Source of the DNA: Platerodrilus igneus
Taxonomy: Eukaryota > Arthropoda > Insecta > Coleoptera > Lycidae
Assembly: GCA_036346225.1 (NCBI GenBank)
Contig: JARFIW010000588.1
Coordinates: 5,151,501 to 5,215,500, forward strand
Direction of reading: 5' to 3'
Length of the DNA stretch: 64,000 nt
Shown here: in pieces, positions 42,329-54,305 of the stretch
Numbering within the stretch: the stretch's first letter is position 1
How the letters are laid out: each line of letters opens with the position of its first letter
Translations under genes and position numbers: made by a program
The notes under the pieces: model-generated
Seen by the model: the letters and a program-made list of their open reading frames with translations, nothing else
Told to the model about the DNA's origin: nothing
The model's database searches: none

Positions 42329-44121
42329 TGTAACATTATTTTGAAATGTTAACGAATAAACAAACCAATTAATTAATTAAAATTCAGTAAGGTGCATAAC
42401 TTATAGAAACAATTCTACAATAAATTACTTGATTCATATTTCAGTCAGGCTCCCTTATAATAAAAGACCAGCTTTACAAATAGCTTCAGGCTAAACTATT
42501 GTAAATTCCAGCGGCAGGTCATGATTTAAAGCTCTACCCTCGTAAATAAAATACAATAAACTTCTTAAAGTTTAGGTCGGTTACAGACTGACAAATCTGA
42601 TAAAATTAAAATGTAATAGTACCTTTTAGCGTAAATACAGGAAAGCAATTTTCAGTTTGAAAAGCTTAACCTTCTTAATACTTTCGTTGATTGACAGCGG
42701 GTTATAGAATACGAAACATTATAAATAGCGAAAACTATTTCCAATGTGATTTGTTCAAATATTACAAGTAATTTTAAGTAGTCTGGAGACATCCATTGCA
42801 TTTAAAATCCATTTCGGCTCAAGTAGGTTAGCCGGTCTTTGTTAATGGCAGACTACTGTCTTTATAGGTATGGTCCACATTTCAATAATTAAGAAATTCG
42901 TAGAAGGTAAAATATAATTTAAACCCTTGGGAAAATAATTGCTTCCGTGACTCTCATCTAAAAAGGGGTGGGATTTGGTTTCTGAAATCTTGTTTTGTGG
43001 GAGGTTCTGTTCAGTCATTGGATAACAGAAAATGATGTACATAATGATTAAGGTAGGAATTAGTCTATCTAACTGAAGGCATTAGCCAAAAGAGAGAGAG
43101 TTTTTCCAATGGGGCCGTCCGTGGTCAAGAAGTAGAGAGAAACGTAGTTCGCTGGGAGCGTTCTCCGGCATCACAGATAGAACATTTCACTTCGTATCAC
43201 GATATTAAAAATTGGAAAGGAGTGATACTCTTCCAGTTTCGCGAGGGTTATGCCCATATGTTCGCGGATTTATAGTGATGCAAGATAAATATTAAAAAGC
43301 TTGTAGGCGTGTGACGCACAAGTAAGTGATATTGAGAAGAAGATTCTGCCGGGTTCGTGTGCCAGTCAATTCTTTAAAAATTATAAACAAAAGCAACAAG
43401 CGAGATTCTCTTTCCAAATTTAAGAACTGTTCTACGTTGGAAAACAAACCCTCAAACAATGAACAATTTTTATTAAGTAAGTTTTTATAGTTGAGTAGCA
43501 TGACCAATTTTTAGTTAGTTTATTTGTTAGGACGTTTTGGCCATAAACCGTAGGATTAATTTAGTGTACGATTTATAATATAAGTTTCTTTCATATACAA
43601 GTGTTTGATAACTACTTATGTACTCAAAATTTTCATAAATTCCATAGTCACCTATTCACTTAAATTTCTAGATCAATGAATGTAAGAGGTTCACGTTTAT
43701 TGCTCTGTGAATTAAATAGTTTTGTTTGCCGTTAATTAAGTCCATAGTTTTTTTTATTTTTTTATCATGGAAGTTTTATAAGTAGAAAAAAAAGTGAGGA
43801 ATTGATTAAAAGAAACAATTGTCCTCCTTGGAATGACAAGTCTCTCAAGGTTTTGTACGAACATTTGGAAATTCTCGACTTGTCTGGCGCCCTTGGCAAT
43901 TGTCATTAAGCCACAATATTTTATGAAAGGTAAGTGCCAAATCTTTTGTAGTATCTTATAAATTAATTTAACCCTTTTTTCAAAATTTTAACCCTCTACA
44001 TGATCCACGACCTTCCGCTAGCTAGTGCCGGTGACCCCCCTTTAATTTTTGTTTTACAGGCCGCCCCCATTTTATAATTTTACTGGAAAATACATACTTA
44101 GTAGCTTTTCCGCCTGTAACA
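42329..44121. mobile_element. Solo LTR-like insertion inside P3 exon 2, family 4
   Basis: Starts TGTAACATTATTTTG, ends GCCTGTAACA, and is flanked by TGCT (42325-42328 and 44122-44125). The exon text on both sides joins when it is removed, proving an insertion. It carries TCTGGCGCCC near 43882 and a TTTTACAGG word near 44055, both at about the same distance from the end as in family 1. No ORF. Confidence 0.75.
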
Positions 44122-44959
44122 TGCTACATAGCAAGTACTAAAAGGACTAACTGTAAAAATATGTTATTATTAAATGTAAAAATATTACAATCAAATTTTA
44201 AAAAGTATCAAAACATGCTTTTTATTTTACCAAAATTGTGTAATTGTTACTGATTAATATGTGATAGAGTATATATTTACATGAGAAAAAAAGCTTATAT
44301 TCTTTTTCGTGAATTTGATTTACGTATGTTACTTAAAGGTTCTTTTGTATTCTAGAATGAGTTTTGTCGTGCAATAAAATGGACTATATAAAGGGAAATC
44401 ATGAAACTTGACTATCTTTGATATTTTATTACACAATATGAAAAACATTCCCGGTAAAGATTTTATTTGCTAAATTCAAACGTGTTTTATTCACAAAAGT
44501 TTTTAGTAATTTAGAAGGAATTTCCATTCTGAACGGACCTGTACCTTGACGACGTTCTAAAATACTAGAACAGGTAGAATGGCTTGCGCGTTTCAATGAG
44601 CTAAAGAGCCGAACTATAGGTTTACCAAATTACTGGGGGTCTTTAGTGAGGAACCAGACTAAAACAGGTCCCCGAAAGAGGGAAGCAGCTTTTTTGGTAC
44701 TTATAGTGACAAAGACCATAGGGTCGGTATGACATTCTAAGACACATTACTACGTTGTGGAAGGAAACGGGAAACCACCACATTACCTCCCAAGTACACT
44801 GCGCACAGAAATTCTTAGTAAACATGATGGCATCCTCTGCTGTAAAAAATTCCGGAGGTAAAATAGTCCCCCATTCGGATCTCCGGAAGGGGACTACTTC
44901 GGGGATGTGATCCGAAAGAATAGAAAAAGATCCGGGAACATTCGGCGGGTCGGAGCGTG

Positions 44960-45728
44960 GAATGTCAGAAGCATGAAACAAGTGGGTAAGCTAGAGAACC
45001 TGAAACTCGAAATGGATAGGTTAGCACTAGACATAGTAGGAATTAGCGAAGTCTGCTGACCAAAGGCGGGGGATTTTTGGAGTGGAGACTTCAGGGTAAT
45101 TCATACAGGATCAGAGGAAGGAAATTCGGGTGTGGGGATAGTTAAGCAAAAAAAGATAGGACGACGTGTAGAAAACTACTTACAAAAGAACGAAAGAGTA
45201 CTCATGGTTAGATTTGAATCTAAACCAGTAAATACAGTAATAATACAAATATACATGCCCACCTCTAGATACAGTGAGGAAGAGGTAGAGGCGATCTAGA
45301 AAGATATCTAAGACATGCTAAGATACGTAAAAGGGCATGAAAAGTTAATAATTACGGGGGATTTTAATGCAGTGGTAGGTGAGGGTAGGAAAGGAGCGAT
45401 AGTAGGTTTATTTGGTTTAAGCACGAGAAATGACAGGGGAAATAGGCAGGTAGAATTTTGCGACAAGAACAACTTAACCATCACAAATACATTATTTCAA
45501 CATCATGCTAGAAGACGATACACGTGGAAGATGCCAGGAGATATAGGAAGGTATCAAATAGATTACATTATTGTTAGACAACGGTTTAGAAATCAAGTAA
45601 AAGGCTGTACAAGCTACCCAGTAGCAGATATACACACTGATCACAACATCGTAATTATGAAAGCCACACTTAAATTTAAAAATCTGAAAAAGAGGAACGA
45701 AAAAAGCATTTTGACTTTTAGAAGCTAA
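44960..45728 (+). pseudogene. LINE F endonuclease domain
   Basis: AWNVRSMKQVGKLENLK at about 44955-45005 and LDIVGISEVC near 45025 precede a stop at 45058. The piece 45315-45728 is open and carries LIITGDFNAVVGEG (catalytic D and N), NTLFQHHARRRYTWKMPGDI, YQIDYIIVRQRFRNQV and the D-H pair of HTDHNIV. This is the best preserved endonuclease C-terminal half in the window, 137 codons. Confidence 0.75.
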
Positions 45729-46248
45729 AATATGAAGATATCCACGAAAGATTTGATAAAAACGTCAAATGAATTGCTGAAAGATATCGGGAAAATTTCT
45801 AATACTAAGGAAGTAAAAACAGAATGGAATAACATTAAATCCAGCTTAGACTTGGCGGCCAGGGATATTCTGGAGTATTCACAAAAAGAAAATAAGAAAC
45901 CATGGATAACATAGGATATCCTGAATTTAATAGAAGAAAGACGAAAATAAAAAAATAGATCAGACGAAACAGGAAAACAGAGATACAAAGCCATAAAATG
46001 GGAGATTATTCGCAAATGCAGGAAAGCTAAAGGGCAATGGATTGATAAAAAGTGCAACGAGGTACAAACAAAGATGAAAATAAGAAAGACAGACGAAGCA
46101 TACAAATTAATTAGAATAAATTTTAGGGAAATAAAACTATATAGCAAAAATATAAGGGATGCGGGAGGAAATGTCATTATAGAAAATGCAGAGAAAGTAG
46201 CTAGATGGCAGAAATATAGGAGAATTTATATTCAGGAGAGGAACTAAC

Positions 46249-47590
46249 AGTATTAGAACAGGAATCAGACATTGAAAAGGATGATCTGGAATATCCTATA
46301 CTTAGACATGAGTTTGAATTAGTATTAAAGAGTATAAAAAATGGTAAGGCACCAGGTACAGATAAGGTGCAAGCAGAAACTCTAAAAGCCGTTGGACAAG
46401 CAGTAACAGAACGTCTCTTCCGACTTGTAAGCTATATGTATGAGACAGGCGAGATATCCAAAGATTTCAAACGTAATATCATAGTAACTATACCAAAAAA
46501 GAAGAGGCGCCGATAGATGTGAAAATTTTGGGACAATAAGCTTGACAGCACACGTTTCAAAAATATTAAATAGAATTGTACAAAGACAAATGGAAAAACG
46601 AGCTGAGGAAATATTGGGAGAAGATTAATTTAGGTTTAGGCAAAACAGGGGAACACGGGAGGCTATTTTAGCTCTGAGGGCGATAATGGAGAAAGCAATA
46701 GAGAAGGGGGGAAAGCGTATATATAGGGTTTGTAGATCTGGAAAAAGCATTCGACAATGTAAAATGGAAAAAAATGTTCGAAATACTCAAAAAGATTGGA
46801 ATGAGTTATAGGGATAAACGAATAGTACATAGCATATACAAAGAACAAACAGCAGTAATAGAATTAAAGCAAGAAAGTAGAGAAGTAAATATTATTAAAG
46901 GGGTGGAACAGGGGTGTGCCTTATCTCCATTAATTTTTAACTTGTACATAGAAGAAGCAATGAATACTGTCAAATGCAGGAAGACGTTTGGAATTAATAT
47001 GCAGGGACAAAAGATTGATATGCTTAGATTTGCAGATGATATAGCGGTATTAGCATCCAGCAAGGAAGAGTTAGAAGCTGCTTTTAATGAAATGAAAACA
47101 GTTCTTAACGGAGAGATATGGTATGAAAGTTAACAAAAATAAAACTAAAGTTCTAGTATGCAAAAGAGGGGAAAATAAATCAAAAACAAGAATACAAATA
47201 GGTAACGGGAACTTACAAGAGGTTAAGGATTCCTGCTACCTAGGAAGTGAAATAATGCAAGATGGGAAAAGCACAAAAGATATAAAACAAAGATTAGCAC
47301 AAGGTCGTGCTACATTTAACAAGAAAAAGCAACCACTATGTTGAAAGACCACAACCATAGAAACAAGGAAAAGATTGCTTAAAACATATGTGTGGAGCAC
47401 AGCACTGTATGGCTGTGAAGCCTGGACAGTAGGAGAAGCAGACAAGAAAGAGGTAGAAGCCTTTGAAATGTAGTGCTACAGACGTATGATGAAGATATCG
47501 TGGACAGACAAAGTTAAGAACAAAGAGGTGTTGGAAATGATAGGGGAAGAAAGAACTATATGGAAAAGGTAAAAATTGGAGAGATAAGAT
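46249..47590 (+). pseudogene. LINE F reverse transcriptase domain
   Basis: Begins with the conserved VLEQESDIEKDDLEYP and SIKNGKAPGTDKVQ words (about 46250-46370), loses frame near 46500, and shows FVDLEKAFDNVKW (motif A) near 46730. The open piece 46774-47133 carries EQGCALSPLIFNLYIEEAMN (motif B region) and LRFADDIAVLASS (motif C, FADD intact). The next piece, 47123-47344, carries INKNKTK-like and CYLGSEI words. YGCEAWTVGEAD lies near 47410. Frameshifts near 46720 and 47130 and stops at 47342 and 47472 disable it. Confidence 0.75.
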
Positions 47591-47875
47591 GATAGACTAC
47601 ATACTAAGACATGAGGGAATAGTACGGAATATATTAGAAGCAGAGATAGGAAAAAAGAGAAGTAGAGGTAGACCTAGGTTAGGGTGCTGCACACAGAAAG
47701 TACGCTTCCAACCAGCCGCAAGATGGAAAAACTAATGACAAAAATAATAACTGCACCTAAACATGGTGATTATTATAAACAACTACAGATATTGGTTTTG
47801 CAATACTCTCCACTGATGTTAATTGTGCCAAAAGATTTATTTGAAAACTATAATACGGCAAATGTGTAAGTGTTA

Positions 47876-47913
47876 AGGGAACCTTGGCAGCCATAGGCTG
47901 CTTCACCCCCTTC
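47876..47913 (+). other. LINE 3' UTR hairpin, copy F, first
   Basis: GCAGCC-ATA-GGCTGC followed by ttcacccccttcac; the loop differs from LINE C but the stem is the same. Confidence 0.5.
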
Positions 47914-48214
47914 ACATACCACTGAATTTCGGTCAAATAGGGCATATAATTAGAAATCAATAGAAGGGAATCGAGCTGTACATCATCTGTTTTGAGAATT
48001 GCAGGGAACGGTGTAGGCTAGCTCAGAACATAAATAAACTGAGGACAAGTCCAACTAGTTCCAAGATGTAAAACCCAATGACGAAAAAATAAGTACTCTT
48101 AAATCTGATGATTATTATAAACAACTACAGGTGTTGGTTGTGAAATATTTTCAACTAATGTTGATTGTGCAAAAGGTTAAATTGGAAAAACATTAATTCA
48201 ACAAAGGTTTAGGT

Positions 48215-48254
48215 GCTGGGGGAACTAGGCAGCCTAAGGCTGCTTACCCCCCTT
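48215..48254 (+). other. LINE 3' UTR hairpin, copy F, second
   Basis: GCAGCC-TAA-GGCTGC with flanking ggggg and cccccc runs that can extend the stem; the loop differs again while the stem is kept. Confidence 0.5.
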
Positions 48255-50299
48255 CATATACCACTGAATAGCGGGGAAATAGGGTATATAACTGTAAAAC
48301 ATTAGAAGGTGACCGAACTCCATCAAACAAGAAAGAACAGCAGCTATGTTCAAAGACAACGAATATAGATACAAGAAGAAAACTGTTCAAAGAATAGTGT
48401 GAAGCACAGCACAGTACATCTATGAAATAGGGGCAGTAGGAAAAGCAGACAGAAAAAGATAGAAGCTTTCTGGAATGTTGTGCTTCAGACGTTTGAAGAT
48501 GGTAGCATGAACAGACAAAGTTAATAACAAATAGTTTGTAGAAATAGTAGAGGAATAAAGATATCTGTGGAAAATGAAAAATAGGAAAAATAGAAGGACT
48601 TAATACTTTCTAAGGCATTAATGGGGAATAGTACAGAATATACTACTAGCAGAGATAGGAAAAGAGAGGTAGAGGTCGATCGAGATCAGATTTTAGCACA
48701 CTGATAGTGATAGATGCAGACTGTGCAAATTTCAGGGAAATGTGTAGGTTGGTTCAGACTAGGAAACAATGAGGGTGTGCGTCCAACCAGTTCTAGGACT
48801 GAAGACCTAATGATGGTGATGATAAGGAATTTAATAATGCCCACGAATTGTATAACAAAAATTAATCCATATCGCTTTGCTTTAACGGTTATTTTCGACC
48901 TACAGTTATCGATAAATAATTTTTTATATTACCGTCTTCCTTAATCCTTCCAAAATTGGAAAAGCTTAAAAATCGTTGCTTCTAATTATTTGCAAACTGA
49001 TGAAAATTCTATATATTATTTTAATTTCTGTTTCTGGAGAAGCATTCAGCATACAGTTGGAGATAATTTTAACACTTTGACACTCTTATTTATGTTAAAT
49101 TTTATTTAGTGAATGTTTCAATAAAGAATCCTTTTGCACTCAGTTTCGGTATCATGTTTATTGATACCAAACGATAAACTTAAAATAAGATTTTTATTTT
49201 ATAATTTTTGAAAATTAAGTAAATTTAGAACAACCAAAGTTTTTAGAAACCAGAAAATTTCAAAAATTATTTTGAGATTACACTAATTATTTTAAGAGCG
49301 TAAACAGTTTGTATAAGTTTTTGTAAAACATCATAGAAAATATTTTATAGAAATCGAAAAAAGATATTGCCCTTGTTTTTTTCAATATTATCCAATTGCT
49401 ATGATTTTGACAAATTACAAAAGTTACTTAAAGCAGATACATTTTGTAGAACAGAATTCTTTACCAAGCATTAAAATTATAAAACCAAAGTAATAATAAA
49501 CTTAAAAAATAGTGAAAAAATATTAAAAAGTAAACTTTAATATGTAAAAGTTAATTCATAAAATCCAATTTTGTTCTGTATCAACTATTTAATTTTTATT
49601 ATTAAGTGTGTTTTAGAAAACGTTACTATTAAGTTAGAGGACACATAGGGTGATTTAAAAATTTATTAGTTTTGATTGTATTTAACTTTTTATAAAAACT
49701 TAGTTTTTTTTTACATAAAACCTTTGTTAAATATATCCTCAGTTATAATATACGGTTTTATTATCAAAACGGCCATAGTTTTTGATAAAATGCCTTGCAA
49801 AAAACAAAAAATCACTTAGAAAAAGACTATGAAAAGCCCTTATTTTTAATCAAGCGCAAATATAATAAAACTAGGAAAACCATAAGAAGGAAGTCAAAAG
49901 AACATAATAAATGGTAAGAAGTAAATTTTAGCATCGATAATTAATTCATTAAAGCTAATTTTCTTGTGATATTCGATATTATAAAGTAAATATGTTTAAC
50001 GCTTTGCTTTGAAGATAGAAATAAAATAAGTAATTCGGAAGGTTTTCAAAACCTATGAATCTTTATTGTATTTAATTTTTATAAAAAATTTTGTTTAAGG
50101 TTTTTTTAAAACTTATTCCCTAAATTTTATTTTGTGTTAAAATGAAACTTGTATTAATTAATTACTTATATTTTGTATTTTAGAATTCCTTATTTAAATT
50201 AAGCAACAAATTACAATAATTATAACAAGAACTAGCTACCGCAGAGTGAACCATCGTTATCTCTATATAATTTGCAATTACTTTAAAGTGTGGTGGTCT

Positions 50300-51620
50300 A
50301 GTCATATTGCCTGAATAATATTGCGGTTACCCTATGACTTGTGTATTCTTATTGACAATCCAAAAATCCCCATATTATGATTTTCCACATTATGCCAATT
50401 ACAAAATCTTGTTTGTAAACCTAGCATTTTTAAAAGAGGTTAATTAATTATTCTTTATATTGCATCATTCAGTTTCAATTTCTTGTAAATAAAAGAAGAC
50501 AACTAAAATATAATTTTTAAAAAGCCAAAGTTTCAAAACTATCTTACTCTCCACAAAAGATCAGGACATGTGTAGATATCGTGACAATGTCAAGACAAGA
50601 CAAAAAGATTAAGGTTACCAGTCTTGTGACCTTTTGGGACTTTCAATCTAGCTAGCTCTGAACTTCATCCCAACGACTTGTTAGGGCGAAATAGGCATTA
50701 AATGAATTATATTTGGTTGCCCTGAAAGAGCGAGGACCCTGTAGCAATATAAGGGTGCATCGCCGAACTACAGTGATGCGGAAGTGGGTCCCAATGAATA
50801 ATTGAGAAAAAATATAAAGAAATTCAAAAATAAAAAATAACAAAGCTTAAATTCAAAAATTCTACAATAGCTACGTTTCCTAAAAGGTCTTCTAACTGTC
50901 AAAATCGAGGAGCGCCAAACAGTCAGTCACTGCAATACTTTTGATGTCATTTCTATGTGAAAGACTATTATTCCTCGTAAAACTCCCTTTCTTTGGGTGT
51001 CCTAAATTTTGTTGTATTTAAAGAAATTTCTTAAAATAAAATGTTCCTTCAAAGTGCGACTATCACGGGTGTAGCTGAATAATCTTTACAATTCACTAGC
51101 TTAAACTATTTTATAAATATATTAAACAAAAAATCAACCTAAACTTAATCTTTTTTAATATAAGAATAATTTTTATATACATACAAATATCCTTTTCTAA
51201 AAATAAATCTTACGCTGTAATATGCCCAGATGTTGCTAAAATAGAAAAAATTTGTTTGTTCATTAGTGATTCCCTCGTTTGATTTAAAGATTTTATGTCT
51301 CACTGATTCATGTAACGTTTAAACTTAATGAAGTTGGATATCATCAATATTAATTTTTCGTATCATTTCATATAATTCTGTAGAAAATTTGATTCAAATT
51401 TGATTAGAATTTTGTATATTATTTTATTTGGTTCAGTTAGTTATTGACTGCTGTTGAGTGAGAGCTTATATTTACTGGATAATTTTAGAGTTTATAATTT
51501 TTATAATGGCAGAAAAATATCAGATAGTACATTTGTAACATACTGTTTTATGATGCTCTAATAGTTCTATTATTTCTAAAAACAGTTATTTTCTAGCATA
51601 ATTTTAGCATTCTAATTATT
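50300..51620. other. Upstream region of P3 and AT-rich spacer
   Basis: To about 50420 it still matches the upstream region of P1. Beyond that no gene or known repeat was seen. Confidence 0.4.
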
Positions 51621-53076
51621 AGAATGAAGGTGTTGTAGCATAAGTATGTCTGCAATTGTAAACTGTTGCAAGATCACCCAAGTAGCCTCTTAGCGAAGTT
51701 CCAGGAAGATATAATCCAAGAGTTAATTAATTTTTCTAAAGGCACTTTACTTGAAAGGCACTGAACATGTCAGATTAGTTGCTATCTATGATTAGATGTC
51801 AATCATGTTCTAGTACCCTATTTATGTCTGGGTGGACGGAAGGAATTTTTCAATTAGCGGAGTACTCAACTAAAAATTAGTCCCAAGATCTACTTGTGTA
51901 GCTATCTTAGTGCAATTGGCAGTTTAATTAATCTTAAAGATTTACGACCGGCGTATCCTAAGTCGAGTATGAGAGCTAGGCAAGGGGTTATTTTTCAATT
52001 AACTTAAATGTATATAAGGATGCCAGCCGGGTGTAATGGGGGTTGTTTATTTCCAGACGCGTTAGAGTTTAAAGCTGGCGGTTATTTGCACGATTGAGTA
52101 AAGTGTTTTATTTCTCTGAATTCAAGTGCGTGCCGTTATGTTCTAAGTTAGTTATTTCTCTGAGTAAGTAATTAGTATATGTGGTATTACCATGAACTCA
52201 AGGCTGTGTTATGCAGCATAAGTCAGTTATTTGTTTAAATACAGTACTTGTCGACTTCCATAAAATACAATTCCGGGTTAAAGCTCAGTTCAAGTAAATT
52301 GATCCGTTAGATTATTGTTTTAGAGACCGCATCACTTTAGAAGGGTCTCCTATTATATTGTGTTTCGACGGTGTCAGAGGCCGTTAATCACTAAGCCACG
52401 AGATTACCTGAGTATGCAAAGCTCAGGTCAGGAGTCACGTTACTGTACTATTTGACCCTTGAGAAGGTCGTATTTTTCCTGGTGTTGATGACCCCGTGGT
52501 TAAAGGAGGGTCGTCGCCATATGCAAGTTAAGTAGACTACGGTAGAATTAATTAATTATTGTATTGGGGGTGGTTTCACCCAGAACTGTTATTAATATTC
52601 ATAAAATAAGGATTTTAGTTTTGTTTAGTCAAGTTGTGTTTGTGCTAGTCGGAGACTTTAAAAGATTAGCCCCTGTGAAGTGACTTATTTTCTGTCCTGC
52701 AATCTTGGTTCATCGCCCACGAACAAAGTGCGACGAGAGCTATTACCGCGATTGGTCCATGGGCCGTTTAATTTCTATGGTGGCGCCCTATTGTAAATAA
52801 TGTTAATTACTGTATATTTTTGTATGCATATGTAATTAGGTGAAGTTTTAGTTAGTAGCCCATTTAATAAAACAATCGGAATTTCGTCTTAGTGTGTTTG
52901 TTTAATGAACCCCTCCTCTCACCGACTGCTGCAGCTTGCGAGGCAATGTCCCGAAACGTGAGGGTACGATAGTGCTAGAGGTCCTGCCATTTATTATTTA
53001 TTGTTAATTGGATACCCTCACGCGGTAGGTAAATATTACTATTACACATTTACTTAAAGATGAGTTAGATTATGAG

Positions 53077-54300
53077 TTGAATATTAGAGGTATACAGAAC
53101 ACTAGATCAGTTGCTGATAAAAGAAAAATATTAGCTCGATTATTAGCCAAGGAATCGGTTAAACCAGAATGTTTGATTGATCTCTCAGGGCACACAGTAG
53201 ATTTTTATACGGTAAAGCAGGAAGTTGAATCTAGTATCGAATCGATAAAAAATGTCTTAACGGAATACCAAGATGAACCTTCAGACTCCACTTTTAAAAG
53301 GATACAATCTAGGTTAATACACATTTTAGGGCGTATTAAACGTATAAAGCTTCCCAAAGAAAATTCTGAAGAGATAATGTTATTCAAAAATGAAACAATA
53401 GCTACAGTTCTTGTAATGGAGGCAGATCTCCATGAAAAAGCAAACAATGATTTAGTGACAAATCAGAATGATATAAGTAATATATCGAATACTCCCACTA
53501 AGTTACCTGTCCCTTCTGTTACATATTTTACTCAGTCAGTACCTATTGGTTCTTGGGCAATAAAATATTCTGGAGACCCTAAACTATTATATCAATTTTT
53601 AAAAAGAATTATAGAGCTTGCACAATCTCGTAAAGTATCGGACGAAGAGTTATTTCGTCAGTCGAATTATTCACTGGCAATGCTCTCATTTGGCACCGAA
53701 GCGTCCGCAGTCAGTTAACAGATTGGAATTCTTTAGTCGTTAAGTTAAAAGAAGATTTTTACCAACACATACTGAAGATGAGGTGTGGGAAATCATTAAA
53801 TCCCGTTGTCAAAAGAAAGGAAAATCTGTGGTTTTATACATAGCAAATATGGAAAGTTTGTATATTAGGCTACCCGTATGTCCCGCAGAAAGCACAAAGG
53901 TTAGAATAGTTAGAAATAATTTATTACCTAAATTTGTTCAGCATCTTGCTTTGCACGATATAGAGAATATGACTACTTTAGCTAAATTGTGTAGGAAACT
54001 AGAAGACGCTTCTCCTAAACAAAAGGTTGTTTCTGTCATGTCTTGTAGCAACTACCAATCATATAACAATCATAAACCCCAATTTAAAGATAATAAATCA
54101 GCCTCATCTGAAAGTGTTTCAAAGTTTGCCAGTCGTATTTTTAGGAATAAGATTTCTCAATCTCAAGTCCCTAATTCATCTAACCCAGTATCTGTTGCTA
54201 ATGGTTCTACGAACCCTTCATGAAAATATAAACTTGTCTGTTGGAATTGTACTCGGATAGGACATTCATTTAGAAATTGTAGAGCCCCTAGAAGAATCTT
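53077..54300 (+). pseudogene. Gypsy gag with CCHC zinc knuckle, frameshifted
   Basis: Open piece 1 (53077-53718, frame open back to about 53015 but without a clear ATG) ends in a retrotransposon gag core: WAIKYSGDPKLLYQFLKRI. A frameshift near 53695 leads to a short garbled stretch. Piece 2 (53783-54223) holds VWEIIKSRCQKKG in the next part of the gag core. After a stop at 54223, the knuckle C-W-N-C-T-R-I-G-H-S-F-R-N-C (CX2CX4HX4C) is readable at about 54238-54282. Gag packages the RNA into particles. Two frame breaks make it non-functional. Confidence 0.75.
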
Positions 54301-54305
54301 TTATT

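Larger units (their letters stand above)
44528..48815 (+). mobile_element. LINE copy F with composite 3' tail
   Basis: The most complete copy: 5' leader from ctgaacggacctg at about 44533, EN, RT, C-terminal domain, then a 3' UTR with hairpin (47876-47913). A second tail module (about 47995-48254, with its own hairpin at 48215-48254) and a third (48325-48815) follow. It ends in ctaatgatggtgatgat, a short TGATGA-type repeat as is usual at RTE-like 3' ends. It lies in the intron of dead gene P3. Confidence 0.8.
42105..50254 (-). pseudogene. His-rich secreted peptide gene, copy P3 (dead)
   Basis: Exon 1 is 50240-50254 (MVHSA, donor decayed to GTAGCT). Exon 2 is split into 44122-44150 (acceptor TTTTTACAG kept; LVLLVLAM then TAG through loss of one G) and 42328-42105. 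The second part starts AATSFSSPTPEGYEHGF, then loses one base after HHIP so the HH-P pattern continues in another frame. A 1793-bp solo LTR sits inside exon 2 with a TGCT duplication. The TATA box is gone and the intron holds LINE F. There are thus several independent disabling changes. It is more diverged than P1 is from P2, hence an older copy. Confidence 0.75.
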
